A DNA stretch of 64,000 nt from positions 1 through 64,000 of the forward strand of contig NZ_PZKE01000009.1 in assembly GCF_003034965.1 (NCBI RefSeq). Reading direction: 5' to 3'. This document shows positions 41,917-51,217 of this stretch, in pieces. The notes under the pieces are model-generated. The model did not search any database, was not told the origin of the DNA, and worked only from the letters and a program-made list of their open reading frames with translations. A program made the translations under genes and the position numbers. Source of the stretch: Fuscovulum blasticum DSM 2131 (lineage in GTDB: Bacteria > Pseudomonadota > Alphaproteobacteria > Rhodobacterales > Rhodobacteraceae). Each line of letters begins with the position of its first letter. Position 1 is the stretch's first letter.

Positions 41917-42315
41917 ATGTCCGAAATTCTGGGAACGCTTGATCCGCGGGCCGCGCTGGTGCTTCACCTTGGCGTCGTGGCCTTCGTGATGGTGGCGATC
42001 CTTGTGGTCGCCGGCACCTTGCGCGAACCGGGGCGGCCGGGCTTTGGCATCTATGAAAGCGGCGCGCCGCCCGGCCCGGCCCTGCTGGGCCGCACCGCGA
42101 CGCAGTATTTCCTGATCGCCGTCATCTTCATGATCTTCGATGTCGAGGTGGCGCTGCTGTTTTCCTGGGCGGTCGCGGCCAAGCTGCTTGGCCCTTCGGG
42201 CCTGATCGCGGCGACCGTCTTCATCGTCGTGCTGCTGGCGGCGCTGGCCTGGCTGTGGCTGGACGGCGCGCTGGAAACCGCCCCGCCGCCCCGCGAAGCG
42301 GAGGATGCGTCGTGA
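41917..42315 (+). CDS. nuoA: NADH:quinone oxidoreductase subunit A
   Basis: The 132-residue product has three membrane helices and the family block [18 protein letters not shown] and [16 protein letters not shown], with the acidic residues of the NuoA loop near the quinone channel. Start at 41917 (MSEILG) is preferred over an ATG 33 bases upstream because GAAAGG precedes it and the family starts here. First gene of nuoA-N; overlaps nuoB by four bases. Confidence 0.95.
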   Translation: MSEILGTLDPRAALVLHLGVVAFVMVAILVVAGTLREPGRPGFGIYESGAPPGPALLGRTATQYFLIAVIFMIFDVEVALLFSWAVAAKLLGPSGLIAATVFIVVLLAALAWLWLDGALETAPPPREAEDAS

Positions 42316-42911
42316 CCGGCACCGCGCCTGAAACCGGCCTTGCGCAAAGCGCGCTGTTCACCAAGCTGGACGATCTGGTTGCCTGGTCGCGCAAGCACAG
42401 CCTGTGGCCGTTCAACTTCGGCCTGTCGTGCTGCTATGTCGAAATGGCCAGCGCGCTGACGCCGGTTTACGATCAGGCCCGTTTCGGCGCCGAGGTGATC
42501 CGGTCCACCCCGCGGCAGGCCGATCTGCTGATCGTGTCGGGCACGGTGTTCCGCAAGATGGCGGTGCCGCTGTACCGGCTGTATCAGCAGATGCGCGAAC
42601 CCCGCTGGGTGATCTCGATGGGGGCCTGCGCCAATTCCGGCGGCATGTATGACGTGTATTCGGTGGTGCAGGGCGTCGACAGTTTCCTGCCGGTCGATGT
42701 CTATGTTCCGGGCTGCCCGCCCCGGCCCGAACAGTTGATGGACGCGCTGGTCCTGCTGCAACAGAAGATCGCGGCCGAGCGGCGGCCGCTGTCCATCCGC
42801 ATGGGCGAAATGCCCGCGGCCCGCCCCTTTGCCCCGGTTCCCCGGCGCGATGCGCTGCGCGAGACCCGCGCGCAGATGACCCGCCTGACCGGCCCCGAGG
42901 AGGCGTCATGA
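42312..42911 (+). CDS. nuoB: NADH:quinone oxidoreductase subunit B
   Basis: The 199-residue product carries the N2 [4Fe-4S] ligands: tandem Cys in LSCCYVEM, Cys in GACANSGG and Cys in PGCPPRPE. N2 hands electrons to quinone. The start is GTG at 42312 (VTGTAPETG), supported by GGAGGA eight bases upstream and a four-base overlap with nuoA; the upstream ATG lies inside nuoA. Overlaps nuoCD by four bases. Confidence 0.95.
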   Translation: MTGTAPETGLAQSALFTKLDDLVAWSRKHSLWPFNFGLSCCYVEMASALTPVYDQARFGAEVIRSTPRQADLLIVSGTVFRKMAVPLYRLYQQMREPRWVISMGACANSGGMYDVYSVVQGVDSFLPVDVYVPGCPPRPEQLMDALVLLQQKIAAERRPLSIRMGEMPAARPFAPVPRRDALRETRAQMTRLTGPEEAS

Positions 42912-44665
42912 GCCTTGACACGCCCCCTCTTGCCCCGGTGGTCGAGGCGCTGCGCGCGCAGTTCGGCCCGGCGATCCTGTCACAGCAAGAGACCGGCGAA
43001 GGCTTTCCGGTGCTGTGGATCACGCCCGAGGCCAGCCCCGGCGTGCATCACTTCCTGCGCGAACGGGTGCCGCAGCCCTTTACCCTGCTGGCCGATCTGT
43101 GGGCGGTGGACGAAACCCGCCGCCAGCATCGCCCCGGCCCCGCCCGCGGGGTAACGGTGCAAAGCCACCTGATCAGCCTGGAACGCAATGCCGACATCCG
43201 GCTGAAGGTGGCCTGCGACGCGGATGCCCCGCGCGCGCGGTCCGTTGCGCAGGTGTTTCCGGCCGCCGACTGGTACGAACGCGAAGCCTTCGACATGTTC
43301 GGCGTCACCTTCGACGGCCGCGCCAGCCATCGCCGCATCCTGATGCCCGCCACCTGGCAGGGCCATCCGCTGCGCAAGGACCATTACGCCCGCGCCACCG
43401 AACAGCCGCCCTTCCGCATGACGGAAGAGTTCTTCGCGGCGGAAGAGGCCGCGAACACCATCGACCCCGTCGCCCTGGGCCTGCCGGTGCTGAAGGACGG
43501 GGAAGAGCTGATGCAGCTCAACTTCGGGCCGCACCACCCTTCGACCCATGGCGTGTTCCGCATCGTCCTGGGCCTGCACGGGGAAGAGGTGATCTGGGCC
43601 GTTCCCGACATCGGCTATCACCATCGCGGCGCGGAAAAGATGGCCGAACGCCAGACCTGGCACGGCTTCATCCCCTATACCGACCGGATCGACTATCTGG
43701 GCGGCGTGATGAGCGAGCTGCCCTATCTGATGGCGGTCGAGCGGATGTGCGGCATCACCGTGCCGGCGCGCGCGCAGGTGATCCGGGTCATGCTGTGCGA
43801 ATTCTACCGCATCATGAACCACCTGCTGTTCTACGGCACCATGGCGCAGGACGTGGGCCAGATGTCGCCCGTCTTCTACATGTTCACCGACCGCGAACGC
43901 GGCTACCGCGTGCTGGAGGCCATCACCGGGGCGCGGATGCACCCGGCCTTCTTCCGCATCGGCGGCGTGGCGATGGACCTGCCGAACGGCTGGGACGGGC
44001 TGGTCCGCGATTTTCTGGACTGGATGCCGCCCCGGCTGGACGATTACCGCCGCATGGTGATGAATTCGGACCTGTTCCGCATCCGCACCGTGGGCGTCGG
44101 GGCCTATGACACGGAAACCGCGCTGAAATGGGGCACCACCGGGCCGGGCCTGCGCGCCACCGGCATGGCCTGCGACTGGCGCAAGCTGCGGCCCTATTCC
44201 GGCTATGACCAGTTCGAGTTCGACATTCCCACCGGCAGCCGGGGCGACATCTATGACCGCACCGATGTGCGCGAACAGGAAATGCGCCAGTCGCTGCGCA
44301 TCATCCGCCAATGTCTGGACAACATGCCCGGCGGCCCCGTCAAGGCCGACCACCCGCTGACCACCCCGCCCGACCGCGCGGCGATGCAGCATGACATCGA
44401 CACGCTGATCCCGCATTTCCTGACCATGGCGCAGGGCACCGTGGTGCCGCGGGGCGAGGCGACGGGCCAGATCGAAACCCACCGCGGGCTGGCGCAATAT
44501 GCGCTGATCTCGGACGGCGGCACCTCAAGCTATCGCACCCGCATCCGCACGCCTTCTTTCGCGCATCTGCAGATGCTGCCGCACATCCTGCCCGGGATGA
44601 CCGTGGCCGATGTGGTGGCCCATATCGCCAGCCTTGATTTCGTCATGTCGGATGTTGACCGATGA
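42908..44665 (+). CDS. nuoCD: NADH:quinone oxidoreductase fused subunit C/D
   Basis: The 585-residue product fuses the 30-kDa NuoC domain (about 1-190, with [19 protein letters not shown]-like block near 115-135) to the 49-kDa NuoD domain (from about 200, [14 protein letters not shown]). NuoD forms the quinone site with NuoB. The fusion is the mark of E. coli-type complex I; typical alphaproteobacterial operons have separate nuoC and nuoD. Overlaps nuoB and nuoE by four bases each. Confidence 0.96.
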   Translation: MSLDTPPLAPVVEALRAQFGPAILSQQETGEGFPVLWITPEASPGVHHFLRERVPQPFTLLADLWAVDETRRQHRPGPARGVTVQSHLISLERNADIRLKVACDADAPRARSVAQVFPAADWYEREAFDMFGVTFDGRASHRRILMPATWQGHPLRKDHYARATEQPPFRMTEEFFAAEEAANTIDPVALGLPVLKDGEELMQLNFGPHHPSTHGVFRIVLGLHGEEVIWAVPDIGYHHRGAEKMAERQTWHGFIPYTDRIDYLGGVMSELPYLMAVERMCGITVPARAQVIRVMLCEFYRIMNHLLFYGTMAQDVGQMSPVFYMFTDRERGYRVLEAITGARMHPAFFRIGGVAMDLPNGWDGLVRDFLDWMPPRLDDYRRMVMNSDLFRIRTVGVGAYDTETALKWGTTGPGLRATGMACDWRKLRPYSGYDQFEFDIPTGSRGDIYDRTDVREQEMRQSLRIIRQCLDNMPGGPVKADHPLTTPPDRAAMQHDIDTLIPHFLTMAQGTVVPRGEATGQIETHRGLAQYALISDGGTSSYRTRIRTPSFAHLQMLPHILPGMTVADVVAHIASLDFVMSDVDR

Positions 44666-45135
44666 CCCTGCCCGCAGACCTGGAAACCCGCATCCGGCAT
44701 CTGGTCGCCCATGAAGGCGGCCCGCGCGCGGCCATGCTGGAAACGCTGCGCAGCGTGCAGGCGGCGGAAGGCTGGGTTTCCGACGAACGGCTGGCGCAGG
44801 TGGCCGCCGTGCTGGGCGTCACCCCGGCGGAACTGGACGGGGTTGCCAGCTTCTACAGCCTGATCTTCCGCCGCCCGGTCGGGCGCACCGTCATTCTGCT
44901 TTGCGACGGGGCAAGCTGCGGGCTGAACGGGGCGGATGCGATCCGCGATGCGATCAGGGACCGGCTTGGCATCGGCTATGGCCAGACCACGCCCGATGGC
45001 CGCTTCACCCTGATCAACAGCGCCTGCGTCGGCGGCTGCGACCGCGCGCCCGCCGCCGTGGTTGGCCCGGACCGCACGCTGGTTGGCCCGCTGACGCCCG
45101 CGCTGCTGGAAGAGCTGATCGGGGGCGCGCCATGA
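44662..45135 (+). CDS. nuoE: NADH:quinone oxidoreductase subunit E
   Basis: The 157-residue product is the 24-kDa-type subunit holding [2Fe-2S] cluster N1a: CDGASC (CxxxxC) and [11 protein letters not shown] (CxxxC) in a thioredoxin-like C-terminal half. It works with NuoF in the NADH-oxidising tip. Four-base overlaps with both neighbours. Confidence 0.95.
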   Translation: MTLPADLETRIRHLVAHEGGPRAAMLETLRSVQAAEGWVSDERLAQVAAVLGVTPAELDGVASFYSLIFRRPVGRTVILLCDGASCGLNGADAIRDAIRDRLGIGYGQTTPDGRFTLINSACVGGCDRAPAAVVGPDRTLVGPLTPALLEELIGGAP

Positions 45136-46421
45136 CGACCGACCTTCCCCTGACCGGCCGCGCCCGGCCTGACCGCGTGCCGCACAGCCTGCCAGAATGG
45201 CGCGCGCTTGGCGGCTATCAGGCGGTGGAACGCGCGCTGGCGCTGACGCCCTTGCAGGTGCTGGACACCGTGGATGCCGCCGCCCTGAACGGGCGCGGCG
45301 GGGCGGGGTTCCCGGCGGCGCGCAAATGGCGCTTCATGCCGGCCGCGGCCGATGCCGTCAGCCCCGGCCCGAACTACCTGATCGTCAACGGCGACGAGAT
45401 GGAGCCCGGCGCCTTCAAGGACCGCTTCCTTCTGGAAGCCCTGCCGCACCAGTTGATCGAAGGCACGATCATTGCCGGTTTCGCCACCCATGCGACCGAG
45501 GCGATCGTGCTGATCCGCGACGATTACCGCGCCGCGATCGCCGGCCTGACCCGCGCCATCGCCGAGGCCGAGGCCGCCGGTCTGCTGGGCGACAACATCC
45601 TGAACACCGGCTACAGCCTGCACATTCGGGTGCACCCCAGCGCCGGCCGCTATATCGTGGGCGAGGAAACTGCCCTGATCGCCGCGCTGGAAGGCGGTCG
45701 CGCCATGCCGCGCAAGCGCCCGCCCTTCCCGGCGCAATCGGGCCTGTGGGGCCGCCCGACCACGGTGAACAACGTCGAGACCATTTCGCATGTGCCGCAT
45801 ATTCTGGCGCATGGCGCGCAATGGTTCCGCGCCCTGTCGCGCACCGAGGAAGGCGGGACCAAACTTTACGGCCTGTCGGGAAGGGTGAACCGCCCCGGCC
45901 TGATCGAGGCGCCGATGGGCACCACCGCGCGGGAACTGATCGACCGCGCCGGTGGCGTGTCGGGCAACGGGCGGCTGCTGTGTTTCCAGCCCGGCGGCGG
46001 CGCCACCGGCTTTCTTGGCCCCGAGGCGCTGGATGTGCCGATGGACTTTGGCCATGTCGCCAAGGCCGGGTCGATGCTGGGCACCGGCACGCTGATCGTG
46101 CTGGACGAAACCGCCTGCCCGGTTGAGGTGACGGCCCGGCACATGGCCTATTACGCCCGCGAAAGCTGTGGCTGGTGCGTGCCCTGCCGCGAGGGGCTGC
46201 CCTGGGCCGCCCGCATCCTGCACGCGCTGGAAGAGGGCACCGCCCGGCGCGAAGACCTGCAAGCCCTGCACGACATCGCCCGCGAGGCCAGCCCGCGCGG
46301 CCGCAGCTTCTGCGACCTGATGGGCGGGGCCATGGGGCCGCTGGCCTCGCTCCTGTCGCGCTTTGGCGATCTGGTGGACGACCACCTGCATGGCGGCTGC
46401 CCGCGGCGGAGGGCGCCATGA
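45132..46421 (+). CDS. nuoF: NADH:quinone oxidoreductase subunit F
   Basis: The 429-residue product binds FMN and NADH (NGRGGAGFPAARKWRFM and NGDEMEPGAFKDR) and carries N3 [4Fe-4S] ligands in ESCGWCVPCREG plus a later Cys in RSFCDL. It is where NADH gives up its electrons. Start at 45132 in the ATGA overlap with nuoE; open frame further upstream is inside nuoE. Confidence 0.96.
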   Translation: MTTDLPLTGRARPDRVPHSLPEWRALGGYQAVERALALTPLQVLDTVDAAALNGRGGAGFPAARKWRFMPAAADAVSPGPNYLIVNGDEMEPGAFKDRFLLEALPHQLIEGTIIAGFATHATEAIVLIRDDYRAAIAGLTRAIAEAEAAGLLGDNILNTGYSLHIRVHPSAGRYIVGEETALIAALEGGRAMPRKRPPFPAQSGLWGRPTTVNNVETISHVPHILAHGAQWFRALSRTEEGGTKLYGLSGRVNRPGLIEAPMGTTARELIDRAGGVSGNGRLLCFQPGGGATGFLGPEALDVPMDFGHVAKAGSMLGTGTLIVLDETACPVEVTARHMAYYARESCGWCVPCREGLPWAARILHALEEGTARREDLQALHDIAREASPRGRSFCDLMGGAMGPLASLLSRFGDLVDDHLHGGCPRRRAP

Positions 46422-48928
46422 CCATCAAGCTGAAGATTGACGGGCGCGAAGTGACGGTCGAGGATGGCCGCGATCTCTTGTCCATCGCGCTGGAGCAGGG
46501 CGTGGATGTGCCGCATTTCTGCTGGCACGCGGCACTTGGCTCTGTCGGGGCGTGCCGGATGTGCGCGGTGAAGGTCGCGCCGGGCGAAGGCACGCCGGGC
46601 AAGGTGGAAATGGCCTGCATGACGCCGGCCAGCGACGGTATGGTCGTGGACACGACCGATGCCGAAGCCGCGCGGTTCCGGGCGCAGGTCATTGAATGGC
46701 TGATGCTGAACCACCCGCATGATTGCGCGGTGTGCGAGGAAGGCGGCGCCTGCCATCTGCAGGACATGGTGGTTGCCACCGGCCACCATGACCGCCGCGC
46801 CAGGGGGCCGAAGCGCACACATCGCAACCAGAACCTTGGCCCGCTGCTGACGCATGAGATGAACCGCTGCATCGGCTGCTGGCGCTGCCTGCGGTTCTAT
46901 CGCGACCATGCGGGCGGGCGCGATTTCAACGCCTTCGGCGCGCATGACCGGCTGTATTTCGGCCGCGCTGGGGACGGGCCGCTGGACAGCCCCTTTGCCG
47001 GCAACCTGGCCGAGGTCTGCCCGACCGGCGTCTTCACCGACAAGGCTTGGTCCGGTGTCTATGCCCGGCCCTGGGATCTGTCGGCCACGCCCGCGATCTG
47101 CACCGGCTGCAGTGCGGGCTGCAACGTGACGCTGAACGAACGGGGCGGAACGCTGCGCCGGGTGCTGAACCGCTATCACGGCGCGATCAACGGCTTCTTC
47201 CTGTGCGACCGGGGCCGCTGGTCGCCCTGGTCGGTGGATGGGCCGGGGCGGCTGACAGGCGCCGTCACGCTGCCCCGCGTTGCGGGGGCAGTCGGGCTGG
47301 GGTCGCCCCGTGCTTCGCTGGAATCGAACTGGGCGCTGCGGCGGCTGGTGGGGCCGGGCCGGTTCTTTGCCGGCGTGTCCGACCGGGAAACCGCGCTGAC
47401 CGCCCGCATGGCGGCGCTGCTGAAGGCAAGCCCCGTCCCCAGCCTGACCGAGATGGCCGCCGCCGATGCCATTCTGGTGCTGGGCGAAGACCTGACAGCC
47501 ACCGCGCCGCGCGCCGCGCTGGCGCTGCGGCAGGCCGTGCGCGGGGCGGAACGGGATCTGGCCTGCAAGAAAGGCGTCGCGCTGTGGCTGGACGATGCCG
47601 TCCGCGTGGCCGGTGAAGGCCGGCGGTCGCCGCTGGCGCTTGTCACCGCGCTGCCCGATGCGCTGGACGACATTGCCAGTTTCGCGATCCGCCGCGCGCC
47701 GCATGACATGGCGGCCTTTGCCGCGGCCATTCTGGCCGCCCTGCAAGGCAGGCCGGCAGACGCCGAGGCCAGTGCCATCGCGCAGGCCCTGTCGACGGCG
47801 CGGGCGCCGCTGATCATCGCGGGCGCGGGGCTTGGCCTTGCCGGCCCGGTGGAAGCCGCCGCCAGCCTGGCCACGGCCCTTGGCCCGAAGGCGCGGCTTG
47901 CGCTGTTCCCGGCCGAAGCCGGCAGCTTCGGCCTGTCGCTGTTGGCGCCCGCCGGAGGGATCGAGGCGGCGCTGGCCGAGCTGGAGCGGAACCCCGGCCC
48001 GCTGGTCGTGCTGGAAAACGACCTGTTCCGCCGGGCCGATCCGGCGCTTGTCGAACGCCTGTTCGCAAAGGCAACGCAGGTGATCGCGCTGGACCATCTG
48101 GCGACCGAAACCACCACCGCCGCCGCGCTGGCCGTTCCGGTGGCGGCCCCTGCGGAAGCGGCCGGAACCTGGGTCAATCACGAAGGGCGTGCCCAGCGCA
48201 GCTTTGCCTTCCGCCCTGCCGATCCGCAGGCCCCCACCGCCTGGCGCGTGCTGGCCGCGCTGGCGGGCGAAACGCCCGAACCCGGGCTTGACGCGCTGCT
48301 TGAGGCGCTGGTTGCCGACCTGCCCGCGCTGGCCGCCGTTCGGGACGGCGCCCCCGGCGTGGACCACGGGCCGGTGCCGCGCGCCCATCCGCGCCAATCG
48401 GCGCGCACCGCCGGAAACCACCCTGACCGCGCGACGCGGACCGACCCGGATTCGCCGCTGAGCTGGACGATGGAAGGCGACCGTGCGCCCGAACCCGCGC
48501 TGGCCACCTGGACCGACCGGCCCGGCCTGCATTCCGTTTCGGCCGAATATGCGGCGCAGCAATGGATCGGCGGGCCGCTGAAAGGCGGCGATCCGGGTGT
48601 GAACGTCCTGCACGCCGCCGCCGATGCCCCGGCGCTGGCCGACCCGCCCCCCGGCGCGGGACTCCTGGGCCTGCCGCTGCACAGCCCCTTTGCCGCGCAT
48701 GAGGCCGATGCCGCCAGCCCGCCGCTGGCCGCGCGCGCGCCTGCCGCGCGGGTGACGCTGCACCCCGCCGATGCCGCCCGCCTTGGGCTGACCGCCGGCG
48801 CGCTGCTGGTGATCGACGGCCGCCCTGCCCCGGCGCCCTTGTCGCTGGACCCGGACCTGCCGGCCGGCCACATCGGCTTGTCGGGCCTGCGCGCGCTGCG
48901 CCCCGTCATCCTTGGGGGGGCGCCATGA
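46418..48928 (+). CDS. nuoG: NADH:quinone oxidoreductase subunit G
   Basis: The 836-residue product has an N-terminal ferredoxin domain (Cys in HFCWHAALGSVGACRMCAV), the N5 ligands (HDCAVCEEGGACH), N4 ligands (CIGCWRCLRF and later EVCPTG) and the extra N7 cluster motif CTGCSAGC followed 27 residues later by Cys in FFLCDRGRW. N7 is present in E. coli-type enzymes. The C-terminal half is a molybdopterin-oxidoreductase-like domain without cofactor function. It is somewhat shorter than E. coli NuoG (about 900). Overlaps by four bases on both sides. Confidence 0.95.
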   Translation: MTIKLKIDGREVTVEDGRDLLSIALEQGVDVPHFCWHAALGSVGACRMCAVKVAPGEGTPGKVEMACMTPASDGMVVDTTDAEAARFRAQVIEWLMLNHPHDCAVCEEGGACHLQDMVVATGHHDRRARGPKRTHRNQNLGPLLTHEMNRCIGCWRCLRFYRDHAGGRDFNAFGAHDRLYFGRAGDGPLDSPFAGNLAEVCPTGVFTDKAWSGVYARPWDLSATPAICTGCSAGCNVTLNERGGTLRRVLNRYHGAINGFFLCDRGRWSPWSVDGPGRLTGAVTLPRVAGAVGLGSPRASLESNWALRRLVGPGRFFAGVSDRETALTARMAALLKASPVPSLTEMAAADAILVLGEDLTATAPRAALALRQAVRGAERDLACKKGVALWLDDAVRVAGEGRRSPLALVTALPDALDDIASFAIRRAPHDMAAFAAAILAALQGRPADAEASAIAQALSTARAPLIIAGAGLGLAGPVEAAASLATALGPKARLALFPAEAGSFGLSLLAPAGGIEAALAELERNPGPLVVLENDLFRRADPALVERLFAKATQVIALDHLATETTTAAALAVPVAAPAEAAGTWVNHEGRAQRSFAFRPADPQAPTAWRVLAALAGETPEPGLDALLEALVADLPALAAVRDGAPGVDHGPVPRAHPRQSARTAGNHPDRATRTDPDSPLSWTMEGDRAPEPALATWTDRPGLHSVSAEYAAQQWIGGPLKGGDPGVNVLHAAADAPALADPPPGAGLLGLPLHSPFAAHEADAASPPLAARAPAARVTLHPADAARLGLTAGALLVIDGRPAPAPLSLDPDLPAGHIGLSGLRALRPVILGGAP

Positions 48929-49890
48929 TCATCCTTGGCACGATCCTGACGCTGGTCTTCTCGGCCGTGCTGATTGCCGCGCTGCTGGTTGCCGCGGGCG
49001 TGTTCACCTGGGTTGAACGCCGGGTGCTGGGGTTCTTTCAGGAACGGCTTGGCCCCAACCGGGTTGGTCCCTTCGGCTTTCTGCAATGGGTGGCCGATAC
49101 GGTGAAGCTGATCACCAAGGAAGACGCCGCCCCGCCCGGCGCCGATCTGTTTGCCTACCGTCTGGCGCCGGTGCTGGCCTCGGCCCCGGTGCTGGCAGGG
49201 TTCGGCGTGATCGCCTTCGCGCCGCAGATGTCGGTGGCGGCGCTGGACATGGGGCTGATCTTCGCAATGGGGATGCTGGCGCTGACCGTTTACGGCATGG
49301 TGCTGGGTGCCTGGGCCAGCCGCAACCGCTATGCCATGCTGGGCGGGTTGCGCGCGGGGGCGCAGCTTCTGGCCTATGAAAGTTTCCTTGGCCTGTCGCT
49401 GATGGGCGTGGTGCTGCTGACCGGATCGTTCAACCTGGGCCAGATCGTTGCCGCGCAGGGCGATCTGTGGTTCGTGGTGCAGCAACCGCTGGGGTGCCTG
49501 CTGTTCCTGATTGCCGGCACCGCCGCCGCGCACCGCCTGCCGTTCGATCTGCAGGAATCCGAACAGGATCTGGTGGCCGGGTTCATGACCGAATATTCGG
49601 GAATGAGTTTCGCGCTGTTCTTCCTGGGCGAATACCTTGCCATCCTGCTGGTCGCGGCCCTGGCCACCACGCTGTTCTTCGGCGGCTGGCATGGGCCGTG
49701 GCTGCCCGGTCCGGTGTGGTTCGGGGTCAAGATGGGCGTCATCGCCTTCGCCTTCATCTGGGTCAGGGCCGCTCTGCCGCGCCCGCGCTATGACCAGTTG
49801 ATCACCTTTGCCTGGAAGGCGGCGCTGCCGCTGGCGCTGCTGAACCTGCTGCTGACCGGGGCCCTTGTCGTGCTGGGGGGCCAGCCATGA
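48925..49890 (+). CDS. nuoH: NADH:quinone oxidoreductase subunit H
   Basis: The 321-residue membrane protein has about eight helices and the conserved [19 protein letters not shown] loop that borders the quinone channel, as well as [20 protein letters not shown] with the acidic residues of the E-channel. Four-base overlaps with nuoG and nuoI. Confidence 0.96.
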   Translation: MIILGTILTLVFSAVLIAALLVAAGVFTWVERRVLGFFQERLGPNRVGPFGFLQWVADTVKLITKEDAAPPGADLFAYRLAPVLASAPVLAGFGVIAFAPQMSVAALDMGLIFAMGMLALTVYGMVLGAWASRNRYAMLGGLRAGAQLLAYESFLGLSLMGVVLLTGSFNLGQIVAAQGDLWFVVQQPLGCLLFLIAGTAAAHRLPFDLQESEQDLVAGFMTEYSGMSFALFFLGEYLAILLVAALATTLFFGGWHGPWLPGPVWFGVKMGVIAFAFIWVRAALPRPRYDQLITFAWKAALPLALLNLLLTGALVVLGGQP

Positions 49891-50402
49891 CCGGCATCCT
49901 TGACCAGCTCTGGCGCATCGGGCGCATGTTGTTCCTGCCCAAGCAGACGCGCGGCTATCCCGAGGTCAAGCCGGTGCTGCCGCCGCGCTACCGCGCCCGC
50001 ATCGTGCTGACCCGCGACCCCGACGGCCAGGAACGCTGCGTCGCCTGCAACCTGTGCGCCGCCGCCTGCCCGCCCGATTGCATCGAGGTGGTGAAGGCCG
50101 AAACCGAGGATGGCCGCTGGTATCCGGCCACCTTCCGCATCAACTTTTCCCGCTGCATCTTCTGCGGCTTCTGCGAAGAGGCCTGCCCGACCAGCGCCAT
50201 CCAGTTGACGCCCGATTTCGAACTGGCCGACTACGACCGCGACTCGCTTTTGTATGACAAGCAGGATCTGCTGATCGCCGGCCCCGGCAAGCGGCCCGAC
50301 TACAGCTATTGGCAGGTGGCCGGCAAGGCCATCGCCGGCAAGGACAAGGGCGCGGGCGAAAACGAGGCGCCGCCGGTTGACCTGAAGGATCTGACGCCAT
50401 GA
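49887..50402 (+). CDS. nuoI: NADH:quinone oxidoreductase subunit I
   Basis: The 171-residue product holds two [4Fe-4S] clusters, N6a and N6b, in [15 protein letters not shown] and [15 protein letters not shown]. It bridges NuoG and NuoB in the electron path. Length and motifs match E. coli-type NuoI. Four-base overlaps on both sides. Confidence 0.97.
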   Translation: MTGILDQLWRIGRMLFLPKQTRGYPEVKPVLPPRYRARIVLTRDPDGQERCVACNLCAAACPPDCIEVVKAETEDGRWYPATFRINFSRCIFCGFCEEACPTSAIQLTPDFELADYDRDSLLYDKQDLLIAGPGKRPDYSYWQVAGKAIAGKDKGAGENEAPPVDLKDLTP

Positions 50403-50911
50403 ACGCAACCTTCGCCCTGTGGGCCGGGTCGCTGGCCCTGATCTCGGCCCTGCTGGTGGTGACGCGCGCCAGCGTTGTGCACGCGCTGATCTGGCTGCTG
50501 GTCACGCTGCTGTCGCTGTCGGCCAGCTTCTTCGCGCTTGGCGCGTCCTTCGCGGGGGCGGCGCAGATCCTGATCTATGCCGGGGCCATTCTGGCGGTCT
50601 TCGTCTTCGTGGTGATGACGGTCGATGCCTCGCCCAAGGCGCTGGAGCAGGAACGCGCCCGGCTGGGCCGCGCCTGGGTGCCGCCCGCGCTGGTGGCGGC
50701 GCTGGTGCTGGTGCCGCTGTTTGCCTGGCGCGGCGCACCGGGCGCCGACACGGCCGCGCCGATGGGGGCCGCGGTCTCTGCCACCGATCTTGGGATGCTG
50801 CTGTTCGGCCCCTGGGCGGCGGTGGTGGAAATCGCCTCGGGCCTGCTGCTGGCGGCGCTGATGGGCGCGCGCCACCTGGGCCGGCGCGGCAAGCCGGAGG
50901 GACGGGGATGA
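50399..50911 (+). CDS. nuoJ: NADH:quinone oxidoreductase subunit J
   Basis: The 170-residue membrane protein has five predicted helices; [20 protein letters not shown]-like sequence (about 45-75) is the pi-bulged TM3 region characteristic of NuoJ. It couples the quinone site to the antiporter modules. Overlaps nuoK by four bases. Confidence 0.94.
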   Translation: MNATFALWAGSLALISALLVVTRASVVHALIWLLVTLLSLSASFFALGASFAGAAQILIYAGAILAVFVFVVMTVDASPKALEQERARLGRAWVPPALVAALVLVPLFAWRGAPGADTAAPMGAAVSATDLGMLLFGPWAAVVEIASGLLLAALMGARHLGRRGKPEGRG

Positions 50912-51216
50912 CCGAAGACAGCTTCACCGCCCTGATGCTGCTGTCCACCGCACTGTTCGTGGTGGGGCTGTTCGGCGTTCTGGCCCGCCGGTCGATCCTG
51001 ATCCAGCTTCTGTCGCTTGAGGTCGCGCTGGCTGGCCCGTCGCTGGCCTTCATCACCGCCGGTGCCCGCCATGCCGATGCCGGGGGCCAGGCGATGTTCG
51101 TGATGATCCTGATCCTTGCCGCGGCCGAGGTGGCGCTGGGGCTGGCGCTGTATCTGCGCCTGCGCCGCACCGCTGACGGCACCGACAGCGACAGCCTCAG
51201 CAGCCTGAGGCACTGA
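50908..51216 (+). CDS. nuoK: NADH:quinone oxidoreductase subunit K
   Basis: The 102-residue product starts [20 protein letters not shown] and has three helices with the two key membrane glutamates (LLSLEVALA and AAAEVALGLAL) of the MrpC-like NuoK. Start at 50908 lies in the ATGA overlap with nuoJ. The next gene starts one base after its stop. Confidence 0.95.
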   Translation: MTEDSFTALMLLSTALFVVGLFGVLARRSILIQLLSLEVALAGPSLAFITAGARHADAGGQAMFVMILILAAAEVALGLALYLRLRRTADGTDSDSLSSLRH

Positions 51217-51217
51217 G